Assembly (NCBI RefSeq): GCF_002102355.1
Contig: NZ_LQPT01000023.1
Location: 62,001-126,000 of the forward strand
DNA length: 64,000 nucleotides
Direction: 5' to 3'
DNA from: Mycobacterium sherrisii
GTDB taxonomy: Bacteria; Actinomycetota; Actinomycetes; Mycobacteriales; Mycobacteriaceae
Shown here: positions 17,503 through 25,403 of the stretch, piece after piece
Layout of the letters: every line of letters begins with the position of its first letter
Position numbering within the stretch: position 1 is the stretch's first letter
Position numbers and translations under genes: made by a program
The notes under the pieces: model-generated
Database searches by the model: none
Told to the model about the DNA's origin: nothing
The model's input: only the letters and a program-made list of their open reading frames with translations

Positions 17503-18150
17503 GTGAGTCCTCGGCGTAGTACCGACGGCCTACCGGCGACGGCCTACCTGGTGCTGGGCGTGCTGGCCGCCAACGATGAACAATTGACCGCCGGGGAGAT
17601 CAAGATGCGGGCCGAGCTGTCGGTCGGCCACTTCTACTGGTCGCCGTCGGTCAGTCATGTGCGACGCGAACTGAATCGGCTGTTGGCGCGCGGCCTGGTC
17701 AGCGAGATCGGTGCCCAGTCCGGCAGGCGCGCGATCACGTTGTACGAAACCACCGAACCCGGACTGGATGCGCTGCGCCGGTGGGTGCAGCACTTTCCGG
17801 GCGATGAACAGGTCGTTATCAAGCACCCCGTGATTCTGCGCACCTGGCTGGCACGGGGCGAGGATCCGGAACGCATCGTCGACACCCTGGACCGCCATCT
17901 CGACGCGACGCGGGCGCGGCTCGACGAGGCGCTCTGGTCGCGGCAGCGTTCCCGCGAACTCGGCATCACCGAGGAACCCGGACAACGCTTTTCGTTTGCC
18001 GTGTTGGACTACGCCATCCGCGGGTTGTACGCGGAGATCTCCAATATCGCACAGCTGCGCGACGAGATCGCCGGCGGCACCAGCCGAGACCCGGTCAGAC
18101 GGGTGCCCCGGACGAAGGGACAGATGCGCCGTCGTAAACACCGGGGTTAG
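17503..18150 (+). CDS. PadR-family transcriptional regulator
   Basis: A 215-residue protein. The N-terminal winged helix (about residues 10-85) contains AYLVLGVLAANDEQLTAGEI and the wing region LLARGLVSEIGAQSGRRAITLYETTEPG, both typical of PadR. The C-terminal helical domain resembles the Vir_act_alpha_C type with a long coiled region ending in a basic tail. It follows the DUF35 gene by 6 bp from GTG 17503 and may be the last gene of the operon that starts at 11882. Its 3' end overlaps the convergent acyl-CoA synthetase gene by 56 bp. Confidence 0.87.
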   Translation: MSPRRSTDGLPATAYLVLGVLAANDEQLTAGEIKMRAELSVGHFYWSPSVSHVRRELNRLLARGLVSEIGAQSGRRAITLYETTEPGLDALRRWVQHFPGDEQVVIKHPVILRTWLARGEDPERIVDTLDRHLDATRARLDEALWSRQRSRELGITEEPGQRFSFAVLDYAIRGLYAEISNIAQLRDEIAGGTSRDPVRRVPRTKGQMRRRKHRG

Positions 18151-19723
18151 CGGCATAGGCGGTGCCGCGCGGCTCTCGCACCCAGAGGCGTTCGCCGGCG
18201 CCGATCGTCGTGGCCTCGGCGATCAACTGCCGCTTGAGCACTTTGTGGGTGGCCGTGCTGGGCAAGTCGGCGGCCAGGCGCACATAGCGGGGCCACGCCT
18301 TGGGGGACAGGTCGGGCTGCGCGCTCAGGAAGGCTTCGAACTCGGCGGGCTCGAGGGTATGGCCGTCGTTGACGACGATGGCCGCCATCACCTGATCGCC
18401 CACCCGGCCGTCCGGGACGGCGTACACCGCGACGCGGTTAACCGCGTTGTGGCGCAAAAGAATTCGCTCGATCGGTGCCGCCGCCATGTTCTCGCCGTCT
18501 ACCCGCATCCAGTCGGCGGTGCGCCCGGCCAAGTAGATCCAGCCCTGCGCGTCGCGGTAGGCGAGGTCGCCGGACCAGTACATGCCGTGGCGCATCCGCT
18601 CGGCGTTGGCCGCGGGGTCGTTGTAGTACCCGGTGAAGAATCCCGATCCCGCCGTGTTGACCAGCTCGCCGACGGCCTCGTCGGCGTTGATCAGGGCACC
18701 GCTGGCGTCGAAGCGGGCCACCGCGCACTCGGTGACCGTGTCGCTGTGATAGATCGCGACGCCGTCGACGCCTCTGCCGATCGAGCCCTTGGGGGTGCCC
18801 TCTTCGCGGATCACGATCACCGCGTTCTCCGTCGAGCCGAAGCCGTCTTCCACCCGCACGCCGAATCGACGACCGAACTCCTCGATGTCCTTGTCGTTGG
18901 CCTCGTTGCCGAATGCGACCCGCAGCGGGTTGTCCGCGTCGTCGTCGCGTTCGGGTGTGGCCAGGATGTAGGCGAGCGGCTTGCCGACGTAGTTCATGTA
19001 GGTCGCACCGTAGCGTCGGACGTCGTCGAGGAAGTTCGTCGCCGAGAACTTCGCCGGCACCATCGCGGCGCCGGAACACACCGCGGGTGCCCACCCCGCG
19101 ACGACCGCGTTGGAGTGAAACAGCGGCATCGACACATAGCAGGTGTCCCGGGCGGTGAGGCCGAACCGCTGCACCAGGCTGGTGCCGGCGAACATGGCCA
19201 TCAGGTGCGACACCTGAACCGCTTTGGGGTTTCCGCTGGTTCCCGAGGTGAAGATCATCATGAACGGGTCCGTGGCGGCAACCTCACGATACGGCACCAG
19301 TTCCCCTGCGGCAGCGAGGAATTCGGGCCACTGCGGCGTGGAGGTGTCCAGGATCCGCGCAGTGCCGAGGTCCAGACCCACCAGCAGCTCACGATGTTCG
19401 GCGTCGGTCACCACGAACTGGCAGTCGGCCCGGCGGATGTCGGCGGCCAGTGCCGCACCGCGGCGGGTGGTGTTCAGCCCGCACAACACGTAGCCACCCA
19501 ACCCGGCCGCCGCCATCTGGGTGAGCATCTCGGGTGAGTTACCGAGCAGCGTGCCGACGTGCATGGGACGCCCCGGGTCCGCGGCGCCGATCAGGGCGGC
19601 GGCCCGGGTCGCGGCCTGGTCCAGGTGCTGACGCCAACTCCATTGCAGGTCACGGTGCTTCACCGCGACGGCCGGATCCGACCGGCGGCGGCGCAGGAAC
19701 GCCTGCATGGTGTCGTCAGTCAT
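18095..19723 (-). CDS. Acyl-CoA synthetase (FadD type, AMP-binding)
   Basis: A 542-residue ANL-superfamily ligase. The P-loop-like core is MIFTSGTSGNPKAVQVSH near residue 155, GFGSTENAV lies near residue 295, and the hinge/A8 region is WSGDLAYRDAQGWIYLAGRTADWMR near residue 395. It should activate a carboxylic acid to its CoA thioester through an acyl-AMP. The ATG at 19723 follows GGTGGA. Upstream, at 19756-19775, is the same operator as before the acyl-CoA dehydrogenase at 2295, so the two are probably co-regulated. It is third after the alpha/beta hydrolase and SDR genes on the same strand. Confidence 0.9.
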   Translation of the reverse strand: MTDDTMQAFLRRRRSDPAVAVKHRDLQWSWRQHLDQAATRAAALIGAADPGRPMHVGTLLGNSPEMLTQMAAAGLGGYVLCGLNTTRRGAALAADIRRADCQFVVTDAEHRELLVGLDLGTARILDTSTPQWPEFLAAAGELVPYREVAATDPFMMIFTSGTSGNPKAVQVSHLMAMFAGTSLVQRFGLTARDTCYVSMPLFHSNAVVAGWAPAVCSGAAMVPAKFSATNFLDDVRRYGATYMNYVGKPLAYILATPERDDDADNPLRVAFGNEANDKDIEEFGRRFGVRVEDGFGSTENAVIVIREEGTPKGSIGRGVDGVAIYHSDTVTECAVARFDASGALINADEAVGELVNTAGSGFFTGYYNDPAANAERMRHGMYWSGDLAYRDAQGWIYLAGRTADWMRVDGENMAAAPIERILLRHNAVNRVAVYAVPDGRVGDQVMAAIVVNDGHTLEPAEFEAFLSAQPDLSPKAWPRYVRLAADLPSTATHKVLKRQLIAEATTIGAGERLWVREPRGTAYAANPGVYDGASVPSSGAPV

Positions 19724-19755
19724 CGAGATCCACCTTCACCCTGCGTTACCTACGA

Positions 19756-19775
19756 GACGAGACGGTCCGTCTTAT
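19756..19775. promoter_or_regulatory. Probable TetR operator, copy 2
   Basis: GACGAGACGGTCCGTCTTAT matches 18 of 20 bases of the element at 2213-2232. It contains the perfect palindrome AGACGG-T-CCGTCT. It lies 33-52 bp upstream of the acyl-CoA synthetase ATG, in the position of a core promoter or just upstream, consistent with repression. The regulator is inferred to be the TetR protein encoded at 1498-2097. Confidence 0.65.
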
Positions 19776-19840
19776 CTTAGCGGTCGGCGCCGCCGGGAAA
19801 TCCGGATGTCGCCATGCCGGAGTTGAGGAAGCCCGGGTGG

Positions 19841-20611
19841 CTAGCCGCCCACCATCATCAGGCCGCCGTCGACGGCCAGCAGTTGGCCGGTAATGAAGCC
19901 CGATCCCGGTCCGGCCAGGAAGACCAGCATCGGCCCGACATCGCGGGCCGGTTCGCCCAATGTCCCGCCCAGCGGGATCATCATCTTCATCTGCTGGTCG
20001 ATGAGCGCGGCGGCGTCCGGGCCGAGGAACTCGCGCAGCCGGTCGGCGCCCGGTGTCTGCACGGCCGGTGCCAGCGCGTTGACGGTGATGTCGTCGGACG
20101 CCCAGGCCTTGGCCGCCGAACGTGTCCACGCCTGCACCGCGCCCTTGGTCGCGGCGTAGACCGCCGAAATGGGGCTGCCCATAACGGCTTCGGAGGAGCC
20201 GAAATTGATGATCCTGCCGCCCCTGGGTTCTTGGTCCTTCATGACCGCGTAGGCCGCCTGATTGGTCAGGATGGTGGCCTTGACGTTGGTGTCCAGCAGG
20301 AACGAAATATCCTCGGCACCGACGTATCCCGGTATGCCCGCCTGCCACAGCCCGGCCGCGTTCACCAGGACGTCGAGCCCGCCGAGCTGCGCGGCGGCGT
20401 GCTGGACCATGGCCGTGACGGCGTCGGCGTCACGGACGTCGCACTGGATCCAGGTGGCCGCGAGGCCATCCGGCGGCGGCGTCCGGTGATACGTCGCGGC
20501 CACCCCGGCGCCCGCTGCGGCGAGCACTTCGACGGCGGCCGCACCGATTCCGGTTGCGCCGCCGGTCACCAGGATTCGCCGACCGTCGAGCGGCTGCGTC
20601 ACGTCTGACAT
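19841..20611 (-). CDS. Short-chain dehydrogenase/reductase (SDR)
   Basis: About 256 residues from ATG 20611. An in-frame upstream extension to 20638 is unlikely. The classical SDR marks are TGGATGIGAAAVEVLAAAG (cofactor loop), NAAG near residue 85 and the catalytic VYAATKGAV (YxxxK), with a C-terminal GQLLAVDGG. It is an NAD(P)-dependent oxidoreductase of unknown alcohol or ketone substrate. It lies between the alpha/beta hydrolase (20664-21494) and the acyl-CoA synthetase, all on the minus strand, and is likely part of the same catabolic unit. Confidence 0.9.
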   Translation of the reverse strand: MSDVTQPLDGRRILVTGGATGIGAAAVEVLAAAGAGVAATYHRTPPPDGLAATWIQCDVRDADAVTAMVQHAAAQLGGLDVLVNAAGLWQAGIPGYVGAEDISFLLDTNVKATILTNQAAYAVMKDQEPRGGRIINFGSSEAVMGSPISAVYAATKGAVQAWTRSAAKAWASDDITVNALAPAVQTPGADRLREFLGPDAAALIDQQMKMMIPLGGTLGEPARDVGPMLVFLAGPGSGFITGQLLAVDGGLMMVGG

Positions 20612-20663
20612 GGCCGAAACGGTATACGGCCGGCACAACGCTCACTATCCCGGGACAAGCTGG

Positions 20664-21494
20664 CTAGGTGTGCACCGCGATCGTCGAGAGCAGATCGGCG
20701 AGCGCGTCCGGCCGGTCCAGCATCGAGAAGGTCCGCGCCCCGTCGATGACTTCGAGCTTGGCGTGCGGAATGGTCGCGGCCAGCCGTTCACCGTAGGCGA
20801 GGTCGAAGAACACGTCGTCGCGCGACCAGGCGATGAGTGCCGGCTTGTCGAATTCAGGGAGCCGGGCGGCGACGTCCAGGGTCACCTCGGGACGCAGCGA
20901 CAGGGTCAGTTGACGTAGGTCCTCGGCGATGGCGCGGTCGGCGAGACCGGGACGCACCCACGCCTCGGTGAGGTCGTCGATGTTGCGATGCGCGAGTCCG
21001 TCGTAGGCGCGCTTGCGCGCCGCGGGCACCCGCATGGCCTGGGCGACGGCCCGGAACGTGGTCTTCGCCTTGGCGGCCAGGATGACCGGCTTGAGGATCG
21101 GCGGCGGAAAGTGTTCGAACGCATCGCAACTCGTCAGTACGAGCGCACCGAGGCGCTGCGGGTGATGCACCGCGACCAGTTGGGTTACCACACCGCCGGT
21201 GTCGTTGCCGACCAGCACCACATCATCGAGGCGCAGGGCGGCCAGCGTGTCGGCGACGATGCGCGCGACACCGCCGACGGTGCGGTCGGCGCCGGGGCGC
21301 AGCGGTTGTGGGTGGGCACCGAGCGGCCAGGTGGGGGCGATGCATCGCAGGCCGCGGTCGGCCAGGCGTTCGCTGACCGGGCGCCACAATTGTCCGCCCA
21401 TCATGTAGCCGTGGACGAACACGACCGGCCTGCCGTCTTCGGGTCCGGTTGCTTCGTAATGGATGGTTCCGGCACTAATGTCGATCGTCGACAT
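20664..21494 (-). CDS. Alpha/beta hydrolase, Asp nucleophile, His position Thr
   Basis: A 276-residue alpha/beta-hydrolase. VVFVHGYMMGGQLW is the oxyanion region. The nucleophile elbow reads VGNDTGG, with Asp as in haloalkane dehalogenases and epoxide hydrolases. The C-terminal segment that normally carries the catalytic His (GHFxxxDxP) reads ARTFSMLDRP, with Thr in its place. The protein may be non-hydrolytic, use another base, or be an incomplete catalyst. AAGGAG precedes the ATG at 21494. It is divergent from a TetR gene across a repeat-rich operator region. Confidence 0.87.
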   Translation of the reverse strand: MSTIDISAGTIHYEATGPEDGRPVVFVHGYMMGGQLWRPVSERLADRGLRCIAPTWPLGAHPQPLRPGADRTVGGVARIVADTLAALRLDDVVLVGNDTGGVVTQLVAVHHPQRLGALVLTSCDAFEHFPPPILKPVILAAKAKTTFRAVAQAMRVPAARKRAYDGLAHRNIDDLTEAWVRPGLADRAIAEDLRQLTLSLRPEVTLDVAARLPEFDKPALIAWSRDDVFFDLAYGERLAATIPHAKLEVIDGARTFSMLDRPDALADLLSTIAVHT

Positions 21495-21520
21495 GAAAGG
21501 CTCCTTCGTCGGGATATATA

Positions 21521-21562
21521 GTTACAAACAGGCTGTCTGTTCGTAAGTTACCAACAGGTTGT
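21521..21562. promoter_or_regulatory. Direct-repeat operator region
   Basis: GTTACAAACAGGCTGT (21521-21536) and GTTACCAACAGGTTGT (21547-21562) match in 14 of 16 bases with a 26-bp period. Between them AACAG-N5-CTGTT forms an inverted repeat. The second copy ends directly against the TetR start codon. The TetR protein at 21563 probably binds here and controls itself and the divergent hydrolase. Confidence 0.6.
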
Positions 21563-22177
21563 ATGGAAAGCAAGAGACGGACTCAGGTAGAGCGCTCCGC
21601 GGCGACCCGCGACGCGCTGATTGCGGCTGCCCGTCGCCTGTGGGGCGAGCGGGGCTACGCGGAGGTAGGCACGCCCGAGATCGCGCTGACCGCCGGCGTT
21701 ACCCGCGGGGCGATGTATCACCAATTCGCCGACAAGGCAGCGCTATTCAAGGATGTCGTCGAAGTCGTCGAACAGGACGTGATGGCGCGGATGGCCGGCG
21801 TGGTGGCCGAATCGAACGCGGCGACACCGGCTGACGTGCTCCGCGCCGCGCTCGACGCGTGGCTCGACGTCTCCGCCGATCCCGAGGTGCGCCAGCTGAT
21901 CCTGCTCGACGCACCCAGCGTGCTGGGGTGGGCCGGATTCCGCGACGTCGCCCAGCGTTACAGCCTGGGCATGACCGAGCAGATGCTCAGCGAAGCGATC
22001 AAGGCGGGCCAACTGGCGCGGCAACCGGTGCGACCGCTGGCGCAGGTGCTGATCGGTGCACTCGATGAGGCGGCCATGTTCATCGCCACTTCCGATGATC
22101 CGAAGCGGGCCCGGCGCGACACCCGCCAAGTACTGCACCGGTTGATCGACGGCATGCTGCACGACCCGACACGTTGA
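21563..22177 (+). CDS. TetR-family transcriptional regulator
   Basis: A 204-residue TetR protein. The HTH is near residues 30-60, with VGTPEIALTAGVTRGAMYHQFADKAALF split around the recognition helix. The C-terminal domain contains DVLRAALDAWLDVSADPEVRQLILLDAPSVLGW, a pattern I associate with a TetR subgroup having a conserved DxP motif. Start ATG 21563 abuts the second copy of the operator repeat, so little 5' leader exists and the transcript could be near-leaderless. It is divergent from the alpha/beta hydrolase gene. Ligand unknown. Confidence 0.9.
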   Translation: MESKRRTQVERSAATRDALIAAARRLWGERGYAEVGTPEIALTAGVTRGAMYHQFADKAALFKDVVEVVEQDVMARMAGVVAESNAATPADVLRAALDAWLDVSADPEVRQLILLDAPSVLGWAGFRDVAQRYSLGMTEQMLSEAIKAGQLARQPVRPLAQVLIGALDEAAMFIATSDDPKRARRDTRQVLHRLIDGMLHDPTR

Positions 22178-22335
22178 GTTCAGACCGGCCCCCTGGGCGC
22201 TCATACTGCTGGGTGAAAGCGGCACTCGGTTGCTGGTCCGCGAACGCGACGCAGTGCGTCGTGGCCGTGCGGGAGCCCTGGGACAGAGGACCAGTGACCC
22301 TAGGCGTGGGCGGCACTCGAATCGACAATCGCACC

Positions 22336-22920
22336 ATGTCAACAGTTGGTGGCGAACGCATGCTCATCGAAGAGGCCGTTCCGACGTTCGACGCGATGAT
22401 CGCCGAACACGTGGTGGTCGCCGCTGACCCGGCGACCGTTTTTCGGGCCGCACGGGGCCTGGACCTGCTCACCGTGCGTACGCCGCTGCTAGCCGCATCG
22501 ATGTGGATCCGCGTCGTGCCGGCGCGATTGCGGGGCAAGGCCGCCCCGGCGCCACCGCGACTGGTGATAGCCGACAACGCCGGACTGCCGGGCTGGCTAC
22601 TGCTGGGCGAACTCCCCGACCGTGAGCTCGCCTTCGGCGCGGTGGGCAAGTTCTGGCAGCCCGTCATCGAATGGCGTGACGTGGCGTCCGCGGATTTCCG
22701 GGGTTTCGCCGAACCCGGTTGGGGAAAGATCGCCGCGAACTTCTCGGTAGTGCCCTACGGTGAACGTCACACCCTGCTGAGCTACCAATGCCGAACTGTC
22801 ACAACCGATCCGGGCAGCCGTCAAAAGTTCCTGAGGTACTGGTGGCTGATTCGTCCGTTCGTCGCACACATCATGCGTGCCACGCTGCGCACGATCAAGG
22901 GCGACGCTGAAAGACGCTGA
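22336..22920 (+). CDS. SRPBCC-like protein
   Basis: About 194 residues from ATG 22336 (ATG 22360 is an alternative with GGTGGCGAAC before it). The pattern AEHVVVAADPATVFRAARGLDLL at the N-terminus, the central GRELxxG-like PDRELAFGAVGKFWQP and the C-terminal LLSYQCRTVTTDPGSRQKFLRYW are typical of START/SRPBCC ligand-binding folds in actinobacteria. No catalytic function can be assigned; a hydrophobic-ligand-binding role is usual. The frame remains open to 22174, overlapping the TetR stop, but that part looks like non-coding sequence. Confidence 0.7.
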   Translation: MSTVGGERMLIEEAVPTFDAMIAEHVVVAADPATVFRAARGLDLLTVRTPLLAASMWIRVVPARLRGKAAPAPPRLVIADNAGLPGWLLLGELPDRELAFGAVGKFWQPVIEWRDVASADFRGFAEPGWGKIAANFSVVPYGERHTLLSYQCRTVTTDPGSRQKFLRYWWLIRPFVAHIMRATLRTIKGDAERR

Positions 22921-22944
22921 AAAAGGTGCACGAGTCGACTGTGG

Positions 22945-23769
22945 TTAGGGCGTTCTGAGGAACACGTCGTTGAGCGTGACCGTCCGCAGATTCCGATCGC
23001 GGATGGTGTCGACCAGTTGCGGATACACGTGGGTGACCGGCAGATGGTTGAGGTGACCGATCACGATCGACTGGGGGGTGAAGTACTCGTCGGCCATCTT
23101 GAGGATGTACTCCTCGGTGATCAGCGTGGAATCCGACAGCGAACCCGACCACAGCGTGGGGACGGTGTACCCGAGGTAGGACGCGACGGCGTCAACGGTG
23201 GCGTTGCGCTTGGCGTAGGGCGGCCGGTAATACGGCTTCGCGCCGACGCCGTAGGTCTTCTTCAGAAAGTCGTCGTTGCGTTTGAGTTCCTCGGCGACCT
23301 TGGTTTCGGGCACGGAAGTCAGGTCCGGATGCGACCACGTGTGGTTGCCCAGCTGAATCTGCCCCGACTCGACCAGCGGCCGCAGCAGATCCAGATTCTC
23401 GGTCCAGGAGCTGTAGATGCCGTTGACGAAGAACGTCATCCGCAGGCCGGTGTCCTTGGCCAGCTGGGTGTAGGCCCGCACGACGTCGCTATTGACGCCG
23501 TCGTCCAGGGTCAGTGCGAGCAGATCGCCGTCGCCGGGGAGCTTCATCAACGCACCGCCGCCGGGCAGCGGAATGCGGGCACTGAGCGGGGGCGGCGGTA
23601 ACAGGCCGGCCGGCGAGGGCGCCGCCGGACCGGAGGTCGCGGTCGACCCGAGCGGGGCTTGCGCGTAGGTGCGCGGTTGCGGATCGACGATGAGGCGGGC
23701 CAGGCCGACGCTGGCGACGGCGGCCGCGGCCAGCGAGCCCAGGAAACGACGGCGCCTCATCTCGTCCAT
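22945..23769 (-). CDS. Tat-exported polysaccharide deacetylase-family protein
   Basis: A 274-residue NodB-domain protein. The N-terminus MDEMRRRRFLGSLAAAAVASVG is a twin-arginine-type signal, and a Pro/Ala linker follows. Motif 1 is LTLDDGVN with the metal Asp pair. Motif 2 is NHTWSHPDL with the HxxxH metal ligands. Motif 3 is RPPYAKRN, motif 4 WSGSL, and motif 5 VIGHLNH with the catalytic His. All the catalytic residues of carbohydrate esterase family 4 are therefore present. It likely removes acetyl groups from a cell-envelope glycan. The ATG could be 23769 or 23760. It is convergent with the SRPBCC gene. Confidence 0.88.
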   Translation of the reverse strand: MDEMRRRRFLGSLAAAAVASVGLARLIVDPQPRTYAQAPLGSTATSGPAAPSPAGLLPPPPLSARIPLPGGGALMKLPGDGDLLALTLDDGVNSDVVRAYTQLAKDTGLRMTFFVNGIYSSWTENLDLLRPLVESGQIQLGNHTWSHPDLTSVPETKVAEELKRNDDFLKKTYGVGAKPYYRPPYAKRNATVDAVASYLGYTVPTLWSGSLSDSTLITEEYILKMADEYFTPQSIVIGHLNHLPVTHVYPQLVDTIRDRNLRTVTLNDVFLRTP

Positions 23770-23976
23770 GGCACGGCCTTGTTTGCGGGGCGGCGGTGCT
23801 CGGGCGGGTCCGCCTGCGGATCGCCTACCTTGCCAAACTTCGCAGCCACAGCAGCGAACCGTATCACCGCCACCCTGGATATGTCGGTTTCGTTACGGGA
23901 GGGTCAGCTGTGAATTCTTGGCGAGAAGCGGCGCCGAGCTGCGATGGTCACGGTGTGGTCTCGAACCGGTCACGGA

Positions 23977-25359
23977 TCAGTGCGGCTCGCCGGTAGCTCG
24001 TTGCGGCAACCGCGTCGGCTCGACACCGGGCGTCCCCAGTGTCGAGGCGAGCCATGGCAATGATGCGTCGAATGCCTGGGCGGCGAACGGCCAGTCGTGT
24101 TTGCCCGGCTGGGTCACCACCGCACAACTGATTCCGTTGGCCTTGGCGATCGTGCACAGCGCGTGGGCGGCCGCGTCTTGACCTTCCGGGTTGGCCGCGG
24201 CCGTACTTGCCAGGCTCAGGTCGGCCGCCTGGGCGACGTTGTGCGCGCCCGGTGGGGTGGGGATGTCGAACCATCCGGACAGCCCGGTGTAGCGGCCGTG
24301 CCGGGTCATGACGGTGAGCGGGTCGAACTCGATCCAGGCGGCGGTGTCGCCGCCGAACAGTTGGGCGATGGTCTGGTCCTTGCCGCCGATGTTGGGCCGC
24401 AAATCGCCGGCGATATCGACGAATGCGCTGAACAGCTCCGGATGCATGACGGCCAGGGTGACGGCGCAGGTGCCGCCCATCGACCAGCCGGCGACACCCC
24501 AGTTCGCCCGCTCGGCGCTGACGCCGAAGTTGGACACGACGAACGGGATCACCTCCTTGGTCAGGTGGTCGGCGGCGTTGCCGCGGCGTCCGTTGACGCA
24601 TTCGGTGTCGTTGTCGAATGCGCCCGTGGGATCGGGGAAGACGAAGACCGGCGCGAAACCGTGATGGCGGGCGGCGAATCCGTCGATGGCGGTGAAGGCG
24701 CCGCCGGGCCCGAGCCAGTCGGACGGAAGGTTGAACGCCGAGCCGATCATCATGACCGTCGGGAGCCGGGGCGGGGGGTTGGTGTTGAACCATGCGGGGG
24801 GCAGGTAGACGAGTTCCTGCCGATGCGGGAAGTGGGATTTGTCGGAGTCGATGTTCACCGGCACCACGACGCCCTTGTCCGGCTTGGTCCCCGCGACCTG
24901 CATGGCGGTGACCTGCAGCCGGTCAATCTGATCGGGCAGCGGCCCGCTCGTCACGTGGTTCCATGCCGCGAACACGGTGGGGAAATAGCCAACCCAGAGG
25001 TTCAGGGACATGCCCGCGCACAGCACGCACAGCGGAACCGACACCACGGCGAGCGCCCGGCGCCACCAGCGCGCGCCCTTCCAGCCCAGCAGCAGGACCG
25101 CGGCGGTCACTCCGCTCATCGCGATCCACAGCCACAGGGTCTTCGGCGCCGGATCGCCGGCGACCCCGAGCGAGACGATGTACCAATACGCCAGGGCCGC
25201 AACGGCCGCCCCGGCGATCAGCGCCACCGGCAGGGCGCGCTGCCACCAGCCGCGCCGGCGCCAGTCGATGACGATCACGGCAACTAACAGCGCCAGTGCT
25301 TGTGCGGCGAGCGGCGACCAGCCGTGCAGCAGGGACAGTTGTCCGACGAATTGGGGCAA
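23977..25359 (-). CDS. Membrane-anchored esterase (mycolyltransferase-like fold)
   Basis: A 460-residue protein with about four N-terminal transmembrane helices (residues about 10-140) followed by an extracytoplasmic esterase domain. The nucleophile elbow is VAGWSMGGTCAV near residue 293. A C-terminal QPGKHDWPFAAQAF segment supplies the catalytic His. This resembles the esterase D/antigen-85-like proteins of mycobacteria, some of which handle lipid esters in the envelope. The only plausible start is TTG 25359, as no in-frame ATG or GTG fits before the first helix. It lies 44 bp after the P-type ATPase stop on the same strand, so it may be read through from that gene. Confidence 0.85.
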   Translation of the reverse strand: MPQFVGQLSLLHGWSPLAAQALALLVAVIVIDWRRRGWWQRALPVALIAGAAVAALAYWYIVSLGVAGDPAPKTLWLWIAMSGVTAAVLLLGWKGARWWRRALAVVSVPLCVLCAGMSLNLWVGYFPTVFAAWNHVTSGPLPDQIDRLQVTAMQVAGTKPDKGVVVPVNIDSDKSHFPHRQELVYLPPAWFNTNPPPRLPTVMMIGSAFNLPSDWLGPGGAFTAIDGFAARHHGFAPVFVFPDPTGAFDNDTECVNGRRGNAADHLTKEVIPFVVSNFGVSAERANWGVAGWSMGGTCAVTLAVMHPELFSAFVDIAGDLRPNIGGKDQTIAQLFGGDTAAWIEFDPLTVMTRHGRYTGLSGWFDIPTPPGAHNVAQAADLSLASTAAANPEGQDAAAHALCTIAKANGISCAVVTQPGKHDWPFAAQAFDASLPWLASTLGTPGVEPTRLPQRATGEPH

Positions 25360-25403
25360 GCGAGCAGACCTCAGAAGCTGTGAAACCCGGTAGGCCAGAC
25401 CAA

